DNA from: Tenacibaculum sp. AHE14PA
GTDB taxonomy: Bacteria > Bacteroidota > Bacteroidia > Flavobacteriales > Flavobacteriaceae
Assembly (NCBI RefSeq): GCF_019278465.1
Contig: NZ_CP058983.1
Span: 1,921,501 to 1,985,500, forward strand
Direction of reading: 5' to 3'
Length of the DNA stretch: 64,000 nucleotides
In this document: piece after piece, positions 54,813 through 63,403 of the stretch
How positions within the stretch are numbered: position 1 is the stretch's first letter
Layout: every line of letters starts with the position of its first letter
The notes under the pieces: generated by a model
Told to the model about the DNA's origin: nothing
Seen by the model: only the letters and a program-made list of their open reading frames with translations
Database searches by the model: none
Translations under genes and position numbers: made by a program

Positions 54813-55846
54813 TGGATACTACAAACAAAATTATTGTTGGAATTTCAGTTGGAGATATAAACGGAATTGGGATTGAAATTATTTTAAAGACTTTTGAAGA
54901 CAAACGTATGCTTGAGTTTTGCACTCCTGTTTTATTTGCTTCAACTAGGCTGATTTCTTATCACAAGAAAAACTTAAAGCTAAACACTAATATTTATGGT
55001 ATTAATTCTATTGATAAAATTTCGCACGATAAAATCAACTTAATGAATTCATGGACTGATGAAGTTAAGATTGAAATAGGAAAAACTACTGAAACAGGTG
55101 GTAAATTCGCCTACAAGTCACTTGAATCAGCTACAAATGCTTTAAAAAGTAACCATATTGATGTTTTACTTACCGCACCAATAAGTAAAGAAAATATTCA
55201 ATCTGAAGACTTTAACTTTCCAGGGCACACAGAGTATTTAGAAGAAAACTTAGAAGGTAAAAGTTTAATGGTTTTAATGACTGATGAATTACGAATCGGT
55301 TTAATTACGGGTCATATTCCTATTTCTGAAGTAGCAGCAACAATTACTCCTGAATTAATTAAGGAAAAAGTTGAAATCATGCATACTTCTTTAAAACAAG
55401 ATTTTAGCATTAATAAACCAAAAATTGCCATATTAGGATTAAATCCTCACTGTGGTGATAACGGAATTATAGGAAAAGAAGATGATGAAATTACCCGCCC
55501 TGTAATTGCAGAAATTAAAGAATCTGGGAAATTAGTTTTTGGCCCTTATGCTGCTGACGGGTTTTTCGGTTCTGAAACCTATAAGCAATTCGATGGTGTT
55601 TTAGCAATGTATCACGATCAAGGACTTGCTCCTTTTAAAGCACTTTCTTTTGGTAACGGTGTAAATTTTACAGCCGGCCTAAACAAAGTAAGAACCTCTC
55701 CTGATCACGGAACTGGTTTTGATATTGCAGGTAAAAACATAGCAAATCCATCATCATTTAAAGAAGCTTTATTTACCTCATTACAAATATTTAAGAATAG
55801 AAAACAGCATGCAGAACTAACAAAAAATACTTTAAAAGTTAAATAG
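54812..55846 (+). CDS. pdxA: 4-hydroxythreonine-4-phosphate dehydrogenase
   Basis: Oxidises 4-phosphohydroxythreonine in DXP-dependent pyridoxal phosphate synthesis. 344 residues from ATG 54812 (chosen because the conserved GISVGDINGIGIEI block begins near residue 10 and the promoter box lies upstream). Metal site His residues are in FPGHTEYLE, NPHCGDNG and SPDHGTGFDIAG. Divergent from ribE with shared promoter region. Confidence 0.95.
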   Translation: MDTTNKIIVGISVGDINGIGIEIILKTFEDKRMLEFCTPVLFASTRLISYHKKNLKLNTNIYGINSIDKISHDKINLMNSWTDEVKIEIGKTTETGGKFAYKSLESATNALKSNHIDVLLTAPISKENIQSEDFNFPGHTEYLEENLEGKSLMVLMTDELRIGLITGHIPISEVAATITPELIKEKVEIMHTSLKQDFSINKPKIAILGLNPHCGDNGIIGKEDDEITRPVIAEIKESGKLVFGPYAADGFFGSETYKQFDGVLAMYHDQGLAPFKALSFGNGVNFTAGLNKVRTSPDHGTGFDIAGKNIANPSSFKEALFTSLQIFKNRKQHAELTKNTLKVK

Positions 55847-55888
55847 TATTTTTTTTTAGGTAAAATATAAAAATATAAACATTTTTTA

Positions 55889-55896
55889 TATCTTTG
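55889..55896 (+). promoter_or_regulatory. -7 box TATCTTTG for yceD-rpmF
   Basis: TAnnTTTG 22 bp before ATG 55919; upstream DNA is A/T-only without TTG. Confidence 0.5.
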
Positions 55897-55918
55897 CACG
55901 CTCAAATTGATCTTACAG

Positions 55919-56455
55919 ATGAAAGACATAAAAGAATTCAATATACCTTTTGTAGGTTTAAAAGAAGGAAGTCATTTATTTCAGTATCAAATTGGAGAAA
56001 AGTTCTTTGAAGCATTTCAGTTTGATGAATTTAACGACGCAAACCTAACCGCAGATATTAATTTTGTAAAAAAAAGCACATTATTTGAGCTTACTTTTAC
56101 AATAAAAGGTACCGTAAACGTACCTTGTGATAGCACCGGGGAACCATTCGACTTAAAAATTGATGGTGTTTTAGATTTAATAGTTAAATTTGGACCTGAA
56201 TATAACGACGAACATGATGAAATTTTAATACTTCCACACGAAGTATACGAAATGAACGTTGCTCAATATATATATGAGTTAATTGTTTTATCAGTTCCTA
56301 GTAAAAGAATTCATCCAGATGTTTTAAACGGCACGATGAAATCTGACGCTTTAGATAGATTAAACGAATTAAGAATAAACGAAGAAAAAACTGTTGAACA
56401 AACGTCAGCAGACCCAAGGTGGGATAAATTAAAGGATTTACTAACAGATAAATAA
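55919..56455 (+). CDS. YceD/DUF177 family protein
   Basis: 178 residues; DUF177, linked in bacteria to large-subunit rRNA (23S) maturation and found before rpmF. Here a Cys in [18 protein letters not shown] occupies the place of the family's CxR motif; the C-terminal [11 protein letters not shown] and [11 protein letters not shown] match the family. ATG 55919 is preferred to 55907, which is 12 bp further upstream and lies in the predicted 5' leader. Eight bases separate it from rpmF. Confidence 0.92.
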   Translation: MKDIKEFNIPFVGLKEGSHLFQYQIGEKFFEAFQFDEFNDANLTADINFVKKSTLFELTFTIKGTVNVPCDSTGEPFDLKIDGVLDLIVKFGPEYNDEHDEILILPHEVYEMNVAQYIYELIVLSVPSKRIHPDVLNGTMKSDALDRLNELRINEEKTVEQTSADPRWDKLKDLLTDK

Positions 56456-56463
56456 AACATAAA

Positions 56464-56658
56464 ATGGCACATCCAAAGAGAAAAATATCGAAAACTAGAA
56501 GAGATAAAAGAAGAACTCACTATAAAGCTTCTGTACCTCAAATAGCTGTTGATCCTACAACTGGAGAAGCTCATTTATACCACAGAGCTCACTGGCATGA
56601 AGGAAAATTATACTACAGAGGTCAAGTAGTATTAGAAAATGCAGTTGCTGAGGCATAA
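56464..56658 (+). CDS. rpmF: 50S ribosomal protein L32
   Basis: 64 residues; [20 protein letters not shown] is the L32 signature. The zinc Cys residues of canonical L32 are absent (C- form), as usual in Bacteroidota. Ends before a strong hairpin that separates it from fabH. Confidence 0.97.
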   Translation: MAHPKRKISKTRRDKRRTHYKASVPQIAVDPTTGEAHLYHRAHWHEGKLYYRGQVVLENAVAEA

Positions 56659-56673
56659 ACACTAGTTTTTACA

Positions 56674-56710
56674 ACATAAAAAAACCCTCTTTTTGAGGGT
56701 TTTTTTATGT
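56674..56710 (+). terminator. terminator after rpmF
   Basis: 16-bp perfect stem (56674-56689 with 56695-56710), TTTTT loop. The A-T-rich outer part works in either direction. Confidence 0.9.
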
Positions 56711-56771
56711 TTTTTTGTTAAAAAATAACTTTTTTGATGTTTTTTCTTTAAAAAGGTCAACTAATTTTCAT

Positions 56772-56779
56772 TACTTTTG
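56772..56779 (+). promoter_or_regulatory. -7 box TACTTTTG for fabH-accB
   Basis: TAnnTTTG 30 bp before the fabH ATG at 56810. Confidence 0.45.
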
Positions 56780-56809
56780 ACAACTAGTTTTATTACAAAA
56801 CAAACAATT

Positions 56810-57805
56810 ATGACTAAAATAACTGCAGCGATTTCCGCAGTAGGAAAATTTGTTCCTGAGTATATTTTAACCAATAAGGAGCTCGCAACAATGGTAGACA
56901 CTAATGATGAATGGATCACTAGTAGAACCGGTATCAAGGAAAGAAGAATCTTAAAAGGAGAGGGTAAAGGAACCTCTTTTATGGCTATTAAAGCTGCTAA
57001 AGATTTACTTAAAAAATCAAATATAGATCCTAAAGATATTGACTTGGTAATTGTTGCCACAGCAACTCCAGATATGCTTGTTGCATCTACTGCTGCATAT
57101 ACCGCTTCTCAAATCGGAGCTACAAATGCATTTTCTTACGACTTACAAGCTGCATGTTCTAGTTTTTTATTCGGAATGTCTACAGCTGCTAAGTATATAG
57201 AAAGTGGTCGCTATAAGAAAGTATTGTTAATAGGAGCCGATAAAATGTCTTCAATTATTGACTATACAGACAGAGCTACATGTATCATTTTTGGTGATGG
57301 GGCTGGTGCTGTATTATTTGAACCAAACACTGATGGACTTGGTTTACAAGACGAATATTTAAGAAGTGACGGGATTGGTAGAGAATTTCTTAAAATTGAA
57401 GCTGGTGGTTCTATTTTACCAACTTCAGAGCAAACACTTAAAAATGGTCAGCACTTTGTGCATCAAGAAGGAAAAACCGTATTTAAATACGCTGTTTCTA
57501 ATATGGCTGATGTTTCTGAAAAAATACTACAACGAAACAATCTCTCTAAAGATGATATTGATTGGTTAGTTCCACATCAAGCGAATAACAGAATTATTGA
57601 AGCTACAGCAAATAGAGTTGGGTTAGAGTCAGAAAAAGTAATGGTAAACATCCATAAATATGGGAATACCACTTCTGCTACTTTACCTTTATTAATTGCA
57701 GATTATGAAAAGGATCTAAAAAAAGGAAATAATTTAATTTTTGCAGCATTTGGTGGAGGCTTCACATGGGGAGCTATCTATTTAAAATGGGCATACAATT
57801 CATAA
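56810..57805 (+). CDS. fabH: beta-ketoacyl-ACP synthase III
   Basis: Starts fatty-acid synthesis by condensing acyl-CoA with malonyl-ACP. 331 residues from ATG 56810 (a start 33 bp upstream is in frame but precedes the conserved N terminus and overlaps the promoter box). Active-site Cys116 in DLQAACSSFLFGM, His in WLVPHQANNRI, Asn in KYGNTTSAT. Upstream of accB and accC, forming a lipid-initiation cluster. Confidence 0.96.
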   Translation: MTKITAAISAVGKFVPEYILTNKELATMVDTNDEWITSRTGIKERRILKGEGKGTSFMAIKAAKDLLKKSNIDPKDIDLVIVATATPDMLVASTAAYTASQIGATNAFSYDLQAACSSFLFGMSTAAKYIESGRYKKVLLIGADKMSSIIDYTDRATCIIFGDGAGAVLFEPNTDGLGLQDEYLRSDGIGREFLKIEAGGSILPTSEQTLKNGQHFVHQEGKTVFKYAVSNMADVSEKILQRNNLSKDDIDWLVPHQANNRIIEATANRVGLESEKVMVNIHKYGNTTSATLPLLIADYEKDLKKGNNLIFAAFGGGFTWGAIYLKWAYNS

Positions 57806-57832
57806 AAAAACCAAACAACTAAAATTAGGAAT

Positions 57833-58321
57833 ATGGATATTAAAGAAATTCAAAGTCTTATAAAATTTGTAGCAAAATCAGGTGCAAGTGAAGTAAAGTT
57901 AGAAATGGAAGATATCAAAATCACCATTAAAACTGGAAGCGAAACTCCTGAAACTACATTTATTCAAGCAGCAAACCCAATGGGTGTAGCTCCTCAAATG
58001 ATGGCACAAGCTCCTGTTGCTCAACCAGCAGCACAAGCAGCACCTTCTAATGAAGCTTCGAATACAGAAGAAGATTCTAAATATATTACAATTAAGTCTC
58101 CAATAATCGGAACTTTTTACAGAAAGCCTTCTCCTGACAAACCAAACTTTGCAGAAGTAGGTACAGAAGTAAAAGTAGGTGATACAGTTTGTATTATTGA
58201 AGCAATGAAATTATTTAACGAAATTGAATCTGAAATTTCAGGTAAAGTAGTTAAAGTATTAGTAGATGATTCTTCTCCGGTAGAATTTGATCAACCTTTA
58301 TTTTTAGTAGATCCATCTTAA
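57833..58321 (+). CDS. accB: biotin carboxyl carrier protein of acetyl-CoA carboxylase
   Basis: 162 residues; N-terminal domain, then a Gln/Ala/Pro-rich linker (about 45-80), then the biotinyl domain with Lys126 in EAMKLFNEIE as the biotinylation site. Carries CO2 from AccC to the carboxyltransferase. 27 bp after fabH; followed by a hairpin before accC. Confidence 0.96.
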   Translation: MDIKEIQSLIKFVAKSGASEVKLEMEDIKITIKTGSETPETTFIQAANPMGVAPQMMAQAPVAQPAAQAAPSNEASNTEEDSKYITIKSPIIGTFYRKPSPDKPNFAEVGTEVKVGDTVCIIEAMKLFNEIESEISGKVVKVLVDDSSPVEFDQPLFLVDPS

Positions 58322-58330
58322 GTAACATAT

Positions 58331-58371
58331 AACTCCAAATAAAAGTATATACTTCTTTATTTGGAGTTTTA
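58331..58371 (+). terminator. hairpin between accB and accC (attenuator-like)
   Basis: 13-bp stem AACTCCAAATAAA/TTTATTTGGAGTT (58331-58343, 58356-58368); the 12-nt loop contains the palindrome AGTATATACT, which can lengthen the stem. A short T-run follows. It lies between two subunits of one enzyme. Confidence 0.65.
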
Positions 58372-58386
58372 AAATTTTTAGAACGT

Positions 58387-59724
58387 ATGTTTAAAAAGAT
58401 ATTAATTGCCAATAGAGGTGAAATTGCGCTACGCGTAATTAGAACCTGTAAAGAAATGGGAATAAAAACAGTGGCTGTATACTCTAAAGCAGATACTGAA
58501 AGTTTACACGTAAGGTTTGCTGATGAAGCTGTTTGTATTGGACCAGCTGCAAGTAGTGAATCTTATTTAAAAATGGATCGTATTATTGCTGCTGCAGAAA
58601 TTACAAATGCAGATGCAATTCATCCTGGTTATGGTTTCTTATCAGAGAATGCTAAATTCTCTAAATTATGTCAAGAACACGACATAAAATTTATTGGAGC
58701 GTCACCTGATATGATTGACCGTATGGGAGATAAAGCAAATGCTAAATCTACCATGATTTCTGCTGGTGTACCTTGTGTACCAGGTAGTGAAGGGGTTATC
58801 GAAACTTTTGAAGATTGTGAAAAAACAGCTATAGAAACTGGTTATCCTGTTATGTTAAAAGCATCTGCAGGTGGTGGTGGAAAAGGAATGCGTGCTGTAT
58901 GGAAAGAAGAAGATTTAAAAGACGCGTGGGATTCTGCTCGTCAAGAATCTAAAGCTGCCTTTGGTAATGATGATATGTATATGGAGAAGCTAATTGAAGA
59001 GCCTCGTCATATCGAAATTCAAATTATTGGAGATTCTTACGGTAAAGCATGTCATTTATCAGAAAGAGATTGTTCAGTTCAACGTCGTCACCAAAAATTA
59101 ACAGAAGAAACACCTTCTCCGTTTATGACGGATGAATTACGTACTAGAATGGGAGATGCTGCTGTAAAAGCTGCTGAATTTATTAAGTATGAAGGAGCAG
59201 GAACTGTTGAGTTTTTAGTAGATAAACACCGTAATTTCTTCTTTATGGAGATGAATACGCGTATTCAGGTAGAACACCCTATTACTGAAGAAGTAGTGGA
59301 TTACGATTTAATTCGTGAACAAATTTTAGTAGCAGCAGGTGTACCTATTTCAGGTAAAAATTATTTACCTCAATTACACTCTATCGAATGTAGAATTAAC
59401 GCTGAAGACCCTTATAATGGCTTTAGACCTTCACCAGGTAAAATTACATCTTACCACGCACCAGGAGGCCACGGAGTTCGTATAGATACGCATGTATATG
59501 CAGGTTATATGATTCCGCCTAATTACGATTCTATGATTTCTAAGCTAATTGTTACTGCACAAACACGTGAAGAAGCAATTAATAAAATGAAACGTGCATT
59601 AGATGAATATATTATTGAAGGAATAAAAACAACAATTCCTTTTCATAGGCAATTAATGGATCACCCTGATTATATTGCTGGTAACTATACCACGAAATTC
59701 ATGGAAGATTTTGAAATGAAATAA
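58387..59724 (+). CDS. accC: biotin carboxylase subunit of acetyl-CoA carboxylase
   Basis: 445 residues of ATP-grasp enzyme: [21 protein letters not shown] at the N terminus, [10 protein letters not shown] glycine-rich ATP loop, [12 protein letters not shown], and [15 protein letters not shown] carboxylase motif. Carboxylates biotin on AccB. Ends before a 15-bp bidirectional hairpin. The carboxyltransferase subunits are not in this window. Confidence 0.97.
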   Translation: MFKKILIANRGEIALRVIRTCKEMGIKTVAVYSKADTESLHVRFADEAVCIGPAASSESYLKMDRIIAAAEITNADAIHPGYGFLSENAKFSKLCQEHDIKFIGASPDMIDRMGDKANAKSTMISAGVPCVPGSEGVIETFEDCEKTAIETGYPVMLKASAGGGGKGMRAVWKEEDLKDAWDSARQESKAAFGNDDMYMEKLIEEPRHIEIQIIGDSYGKACHLSERDCSVQRRHQKLTEETPSPFMTDELRTRMGDAAVKAAEFIKYEGAGTVEFLVDKHRNFFFMEMNTRIQVEHPITEEVVDYDLIREQILVAAGVPISGKNYLPQLHSIECRINAEDPYNGFRPSPGKITSYHAPGGHGVRIDTHVYAGYMIPPNYDSMISKLIVTAQTREEAINKMKRALDEYIIEGIKTTIPFHRQLMDHPDYIAGNYTTKFMEDFEMK

Positions 59725-59733
59725 TATTGAATT

Positions 59734-59771
59734 AAAAAACCTAATATGTTTTAAAGCATATTAGGTTTTTT
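59734..59771. terminator. bidirectional terminator after accC
   Basis: 15-bp stem (59734-59748 with 59757-59771), 8-nt loop, flanked by A- and T-runs. Confidence 0.9.
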
Positions 59772-59801
59772 TATTTCTAACAATATTAGTAGTATAATTA
59801 G

Positions 59802-60794
59802 TTACTTTTCGAAACTTGATTTTTCTGGTAATATACTATCAAATGCATCACTTATATCTTGCATAACTTTATTATAGTTTCTAATATGTATGTTATCGTT
59901 TAAGCAAACTAGTTTATACGACTGTTCTCTTACAGCTTTTATTGCTTTCTTTGACTTAATTAGCAATGGAAACATTTTAGTGTCTTGATAGGTGTTGTAA
60001 GGCACAAAATTAGAACTGCATATTTGCCATGTTTTAAATAATTCAGGAGTATAATCATCATTACTTCTAAACCTGTGCTTAGACATTTCTGTAAGCTCTT
60101 CATTGCAATGCTTCCAAACATCTACAAAAGTAGATTTTAAAAAAGGTTGCGCGTTGTGAGGCGTGCGAAGTGTTATAAATTCATTATAATATTTTAATAA
60201 TTTGGTTAACCTTCCTCTTTTACCGTAAGAGGGATGATACCATTTATCATGATCTCTTTTAAAAACTTCCTTCTTATCAAAATGCTTGTTAATAAGCCGT
60301 ATATTATTTTTAAGCATTTTTTCGAATTGAGAAATACCTGTGTTTTTCCTAAAAGTAGCTATATCTTTAGGTAATCCGTTTTCAAAAAATCTATTTTCAG
60401 AAACATTATTTATAATGAAAAAATCATCATTAAAATACACAAATTTCTCAGACAAGTCTGGTATTTTGTGCATATATATCTCTATTAAATTAGAGTTGAA
60501 AACAGGCAAAAATTCGCTTGGAATATAATCTGAATGATTTACTAAATTTATTTTCGGATGATTTTCATCAAGCCAATCTGGTTTTTGACCACTTGTAACA
60601 AAATGAATTTTTCGAACCCAAGGAGCGAATTTTTCAATACCCCGAAACCAATATTTTAAGAACCCATGATCACGAAAACGCGCCTCTGAAAGTTCATTTA
60701 CAGAATTGTCTATTTTGTTAGAATACTTTGAAAACTCTTTAATCCATTTAGGATCATCCATATCAACCCAAGTAACAACAAAATCTATTCCCAT
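59802..60794 (-). CDS. Stealth-family sugar-phosphate transferase (capsular polysaccharide phosphotransferase-like)
   Basis: 330 residues with the four Stealth conserved regions: CR1 GIDFVVTWVDMDDPKW (start), CR2 with FRDHGFLKYWFRGIEKFAPW and KFVYFNDDFFI, CR3 with DKWYHPSYGKRG and RTPHNAQPFL, and CR4 near LVCLNDN. Stealth proteins transfer hexose-1-phosphate units to glycans; relatives make capsules or modify surface polysaccharides. It stands alone, with no other glycan genes near, and sits next to a truncated KDO-transferase fragment, so it may be a recent arrival. Donor and acceptor unknown. Confidence 0.88.
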   Translation of the reverse strand: MGIDFVVTWVDMDDPKWIKEFSKYSNKIDNSVNELSEARFRDHGFLKYWFRGIEKFAPWVRKIHFVTSGQKPDWLDENHPKINLVNHSDYIPSEFLPVFNSNLIEIYMHKIPDLSEKFVYFNDDFFIINNVSENRFFENGLPKDIATFRKNTGISQFEKMLKNNIRLINKHFDKKEVFKRDHDKWYHPSYGKRGRLTKLLKYYNEFITLRTPHNAQPFLKSTFVDVWKHCNEELTEMSKHRFRSNDDYTPELFKTWQICSSNFVPYNTYQDTKMFPLLIKSKKAIKAVREQSYKLVCLNDNIHIRNYNKVMQDISDAFDSILPEKSSFEK

Positions 60795-60949
60795 CTCTTA
60801 TATATAAAATTAAACGAATCCTTTTAAGCTTCAAAAGTAAGTTATTTTCAATATAAATATAGTGAAATTACTTAAGAATTAAAGGATATCTATTAATTCA
60901 ATATCATTAGAATATGGTGAAAAATTAGATTCTGAATAAATATATATAA
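60795..60949. other. AT-rich gene-free junction next to KDO-transferase remnant
   Basis: 155 bp with no supported gene, promoter or terminator. A 23-codon open minus-strand stretch (60879-60950, reading SNFSPYSNDIELIDIL to a stop) ends just where the remnant begins; it may be the tail of a lost gene or chance. Together with the remnant this is the only stretch over 300 bp (60795-61137) lacking an intact gene. Confidence 0.4.
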
Positions 60950-61138
60950 CCTACTGATTTACTAGATTTAGGTAGTGTTACAATTGTTACAAATAATGAG
61001 GAATTTTCGAGTACTTTTACCATACTTAAAAACAACCGTATTTTAAGAAATAAATTAGGAAGCACAAACCAAAAATATATAGCAAAAAACGTTGGTGCAA
61101 CTAAAATTATAATAGATTATATAAAAAAAACTTTATAA
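60950..61138 (+). pseudogene. truncated C-terminal remnant of KDO transferase (WaaA/KdtA-like)
   Basis: An open plus-strand frame of 62 codons with no usable start, reading TDLLDLGSVTIVTNNEEF at its start and KYIAKNVGATKIIIDYIK at its end, resembles from memory the last ~60 residues of Bacteroidota KDO transferase, which attaches KDO to lipid A. In-frame stops lie directly upstream (60947-60949 and 60926-60928), so the remaining ~350 codons are missing. Its stop overlaps the ATG of the next gene (TAATG), which suggests an ancestral gene order. Identification is by eye. Confidence 0.6.
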
Positions 61139-61698
61139 TGGATATCATATTACAGCCTTGGCCTTGGTACATATCTGGCCCATTGATCGCCTTTGTACTT
61201 TTCTTGTTTTTTTACTTCGGAAAAAACTTTGGTGTATCTACAAACCTAGAAACAATGTGTACTATTGCAGGTGCCGGTAAAGTTTCTGATTATTTTAAAA
61301 AAGATTGGAAAGAACGCGATTGGGCGCTTGTATTCTTAGCGGGATTAATTATCGGTGGGTTTATAACCATTAATTATTTATCAGCAACAAACACTATTGA
61401 TTTAAACCCTAAAACTGTACAAGAACTAGCTGAGTTAGGTTTTGCCAATGCAGGTAATTATTTCGTGCCAAATGAAATTTTTAGCTTAGAAAACATGCTT
61501 ACTCTTAAAGGGTTTTCTATTTTACTAATTGCAGGAATTTTTATTGGTTTCGGAACCAGATACGCAGGCGGATGTACTTCTGGACACGCAATTACTGGTT
61601 TAAGTAGTTTACAATTACCATCATTAATTGCGGTAATTGGCTTTTTTATAGGTGGTTTAGTAATGACTTGGATAATATTTCCTTTAATTTTCGGATAA
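61138..61698 (+). CDS. YeeE/YedE-family membrane protein (sulfur-compound transporter), first half
   Basis: 186 residues, four to five TM helices. GTRYAGGCTSGHAITGLSSLQ near 140-160 is the conserved YeeE/YedE motif with its Cys, proposed to relay thiosulfate-type sulfur. In many bacteria one longer protein covers both halves; here it is split in two genes one base apart. The ATG overlaps the stop of the KDO-transferase remnant. Confidence 0.9.
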   Translation: MDIILQPWPWYISGPLIAFVLFLFFYFGKNFGVSTNLETMCTIAGAGKVSDYFKKDWKERDWALVFLAGLIIGGFITINYLSATNTIDLNPKTVQELAELGFANAGNYFVPNEIFSLENMLTLKGFSILLIAGIFIGFGTRYAGGCTSGHAITGLSSLQLPSLIAVIGFFIGGLVMTWIIFPLIFG

Positions 61699-61699
61699 G

Positions 61700-62113
61700 A
61701 TGAAAAATATAAAATTTTTAGTATTAGGTATTTTCTTCGGAATTATCATGACAAAATCTGAAGCTATTTCGTGGTATAGAATATACGAAATGTTTAAATT
61801 TCAATCGTTTCACATGTATGGTATTATAGGATCGGCGGTAGTAATTTCTATGGTATTAATGCATTTCTTTAAAAACGGAAAAATTAAAGATTACTTAGGA
61901 AATCAAATAAACATTAAAGAAAAGAAAAAAGGCTTTATAAGAACACTTGTTGGTGGAACCATTTTCGGATTAGGATGGGCTCTTGCAGGTGCATGCCCCG
62001 CACCTATTTTTGTTTTAATTGGCCATGGTATATTACCAATAATTATTGTTTTACTTGGCGCTATGTTAGGTGCTTTTATTTACGGATTATTAAGTAAAAA
62101 ATTACCTAATTAA
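61700..62113 (+). CDS. YeeE/YedE-family membrane protein (DUF6691-like), second half
   Basis: 137 residues with four TM helices. GTIFGLGWALAGACPAPIFVLIGHG near 94-118 is the second conserved Cys motif of the family. SWYRIYEMFKFQSFHMYG is typical of the short partner. Overlaps the convergent DUF4230 gene by 4 bp. In other genomes such pairs accompany rhodaneses or persulfide enzymes; the rhodanese here (4.5 kb) is distant. Confidence 0.9.
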   Translation: MKNIKFLVLGIFFGIIMTKSEAISWYRIYEMFKFQSFHMYGIIGSAVVISMVLMHFFKNGKIKDYLGNQINIKEKKKGFIRTLVGGTIFGLGWALAGACPAPIFVLIGHGILPIIIVLLGAMLGAFIYGLLSKKLPN

Positions 62114-62712
62114 TTCTGCAATAAAATAGTTTCTAATAAGTTTGAATTCGTATTATCAACCACTTTCCAATTATAAATTTTAGAGAGTTGGTATATTTTA
62201 GACAGCTCTTCAAATAGACGTTTCTTAGCGTCTTTTTGAAGGTCTGAAACAGTGATAGTCGCTTTTATCTTTTCGATAGCTCTACCATTAAGCATATTTA
62301 ATTCTGATCTCGAAAAGGCATTGAATTGACTTTGTTGTAAATCGAAATATTTAATATCTGGCGAAATTAAAACTTCTTCTTTAGGAATTTTATTAATAAT
62401 TATTTGTTTACCTATACTGTCTATTTGTATTTCTAATTTAGATAAATCATAACCAACCTCAACCTTGGCACTAACCGATAGTATCGCTTTTTTTTCGAAA
62501 GAAAGGTAATTGTATAAATACTTCTTGGTGTCAGAAAAACTATACATTTCAGAAAAAACACCTTCCGAAACTACTAATTTACTTAAATTTTGTATGCCAC
62601 TTAAAACTACTTTTATTTCTTCTTTTTGATGCTTCTCTTCTTTCTTTTCATACCATAACTTGGCAATCAAAAAACCCAATAAAAAAACAGCAATGTATTT
62701 AAGAAGACGCAT
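62110..62712 (-). CDS. DUF4230 protein
   Basis: 200 residues: a short N-terminal TM helix (about 4-21), then KVEVGYDLSKLEIQIDSIGKQIIINKIPK, typical of DUF4230. The periplasmic domain is alpha/beta with no catalytic motif seen. Function unknown. On the same strand as lspA but 63 bp downstream of it. Confidence 0.8.
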   Translation of the reverse strand: MRLLKYIAVFLLGFLIAKLWYEKKEEKHQKEEIKVVLSGIQNLSKLVVSEGVFSEMYSFSDTKKYLYNYLSFEKKAILSVSAKVEVGYDLSKLEIQIDSIGKQIIINKIPKEEVLISPDIKYFDLQQSQFNAFSRSELNMLNGRAIEKIKATITVSDLQKDAKKRLFEELSKIYQLSKIYNWKVVDNTNSNLLETILLQN

Positions 62713-62775
62713 AATTTTCTTTTTTCATAAATATAGAAAAAAGTATATTAAACGAAAGATTTGTAGCGTTTTAAT

Positions 62776-63360
62776 TTAGGCAGTAGTTTCTTCTTCTTTC
62801 GGAAAAGCCTCTTTATTAAATATAAACAACAACACAACGCCAATAGTTATCCAAGAATCGGCACCGTTAAAAATTGCATTAAAGAAAGTAAAACTTTCTC
62901 CTTCATACATCGGAAAATATAGCATATCTACAACTTTTCCATAAAACAAATCGCCGTAAGGTTTGTCTGAAAATAATGTTGCTACATTATGATACGAGCT
63001 ATCAAAAATTACTCCGTAAAAAACTGAATCTATAATATTACCTATTGCACCTGCTAAAACCAAACCAATAGCGATAACAACACCTGTATGAGCCTGCCTT
63101 TTAATAGTTTGCCATAACCAGTAGATAATACCAGAAACCGCAACAACTCTAAACAATGTTAAAAATAATTTACCTGCTCTACCTCCAAACTCAAAACCCC
63201 AAGCCATACCATTATTTTCAGTAAAATGGATTTTAAACCAATCACCAAAAACTACTACCTCTTCGCCTAATTGAAAATGAGTTTTAACATATATTTTACT
63301 AATTTGATCAATTAAAATTGCCAAAACTACAGTAAGTATTGCGATATTTTTTTTAGACAT
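62776..63360 (-). CDS. lspA: lipoprotein signal peptidase (signal peptidase II)
   Basis: Cleaves lipoprotein signal peptides before the lipidated Cys. 194 residues, four TM helices. Catalytic Asp residues are in AGAIGNIIDSVFYG and VVDMLYFP; IDQISKIYV (start) and FTENNGMAWGF are conserved blocks. Longer than E. coli LspA because of a ~30-residue insert between the two Asp motifs (YHNVATLFSDKPYGDLFYG), usual in Bacteroidota. Serves the many lipoproteins in this window. Confidence 0.95.
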   Translation of the reverse strand: MSKKNIAILTVVLAILIDQISKIYVKTHFQLGEEVVVFGDWFKIHFTENNGMAWGFEFGGRAGKLFLTLFRVVAVSGIIYWLWQTIKRQAHTGVVIAIGLVLAGAIGNIIDSVFYGVIFDSSYHNVATLFSDKPYGDLFYGKVVDMLYFPMYEGESFTFFNAIFNGADSWITIGVVLLFIFNKEAFPKEEETTA

Positions 63361-63403
63361 TTTATAAATTTAACAGCAGCTAAAATAAGAAAAGTATTCG
63401 TTT

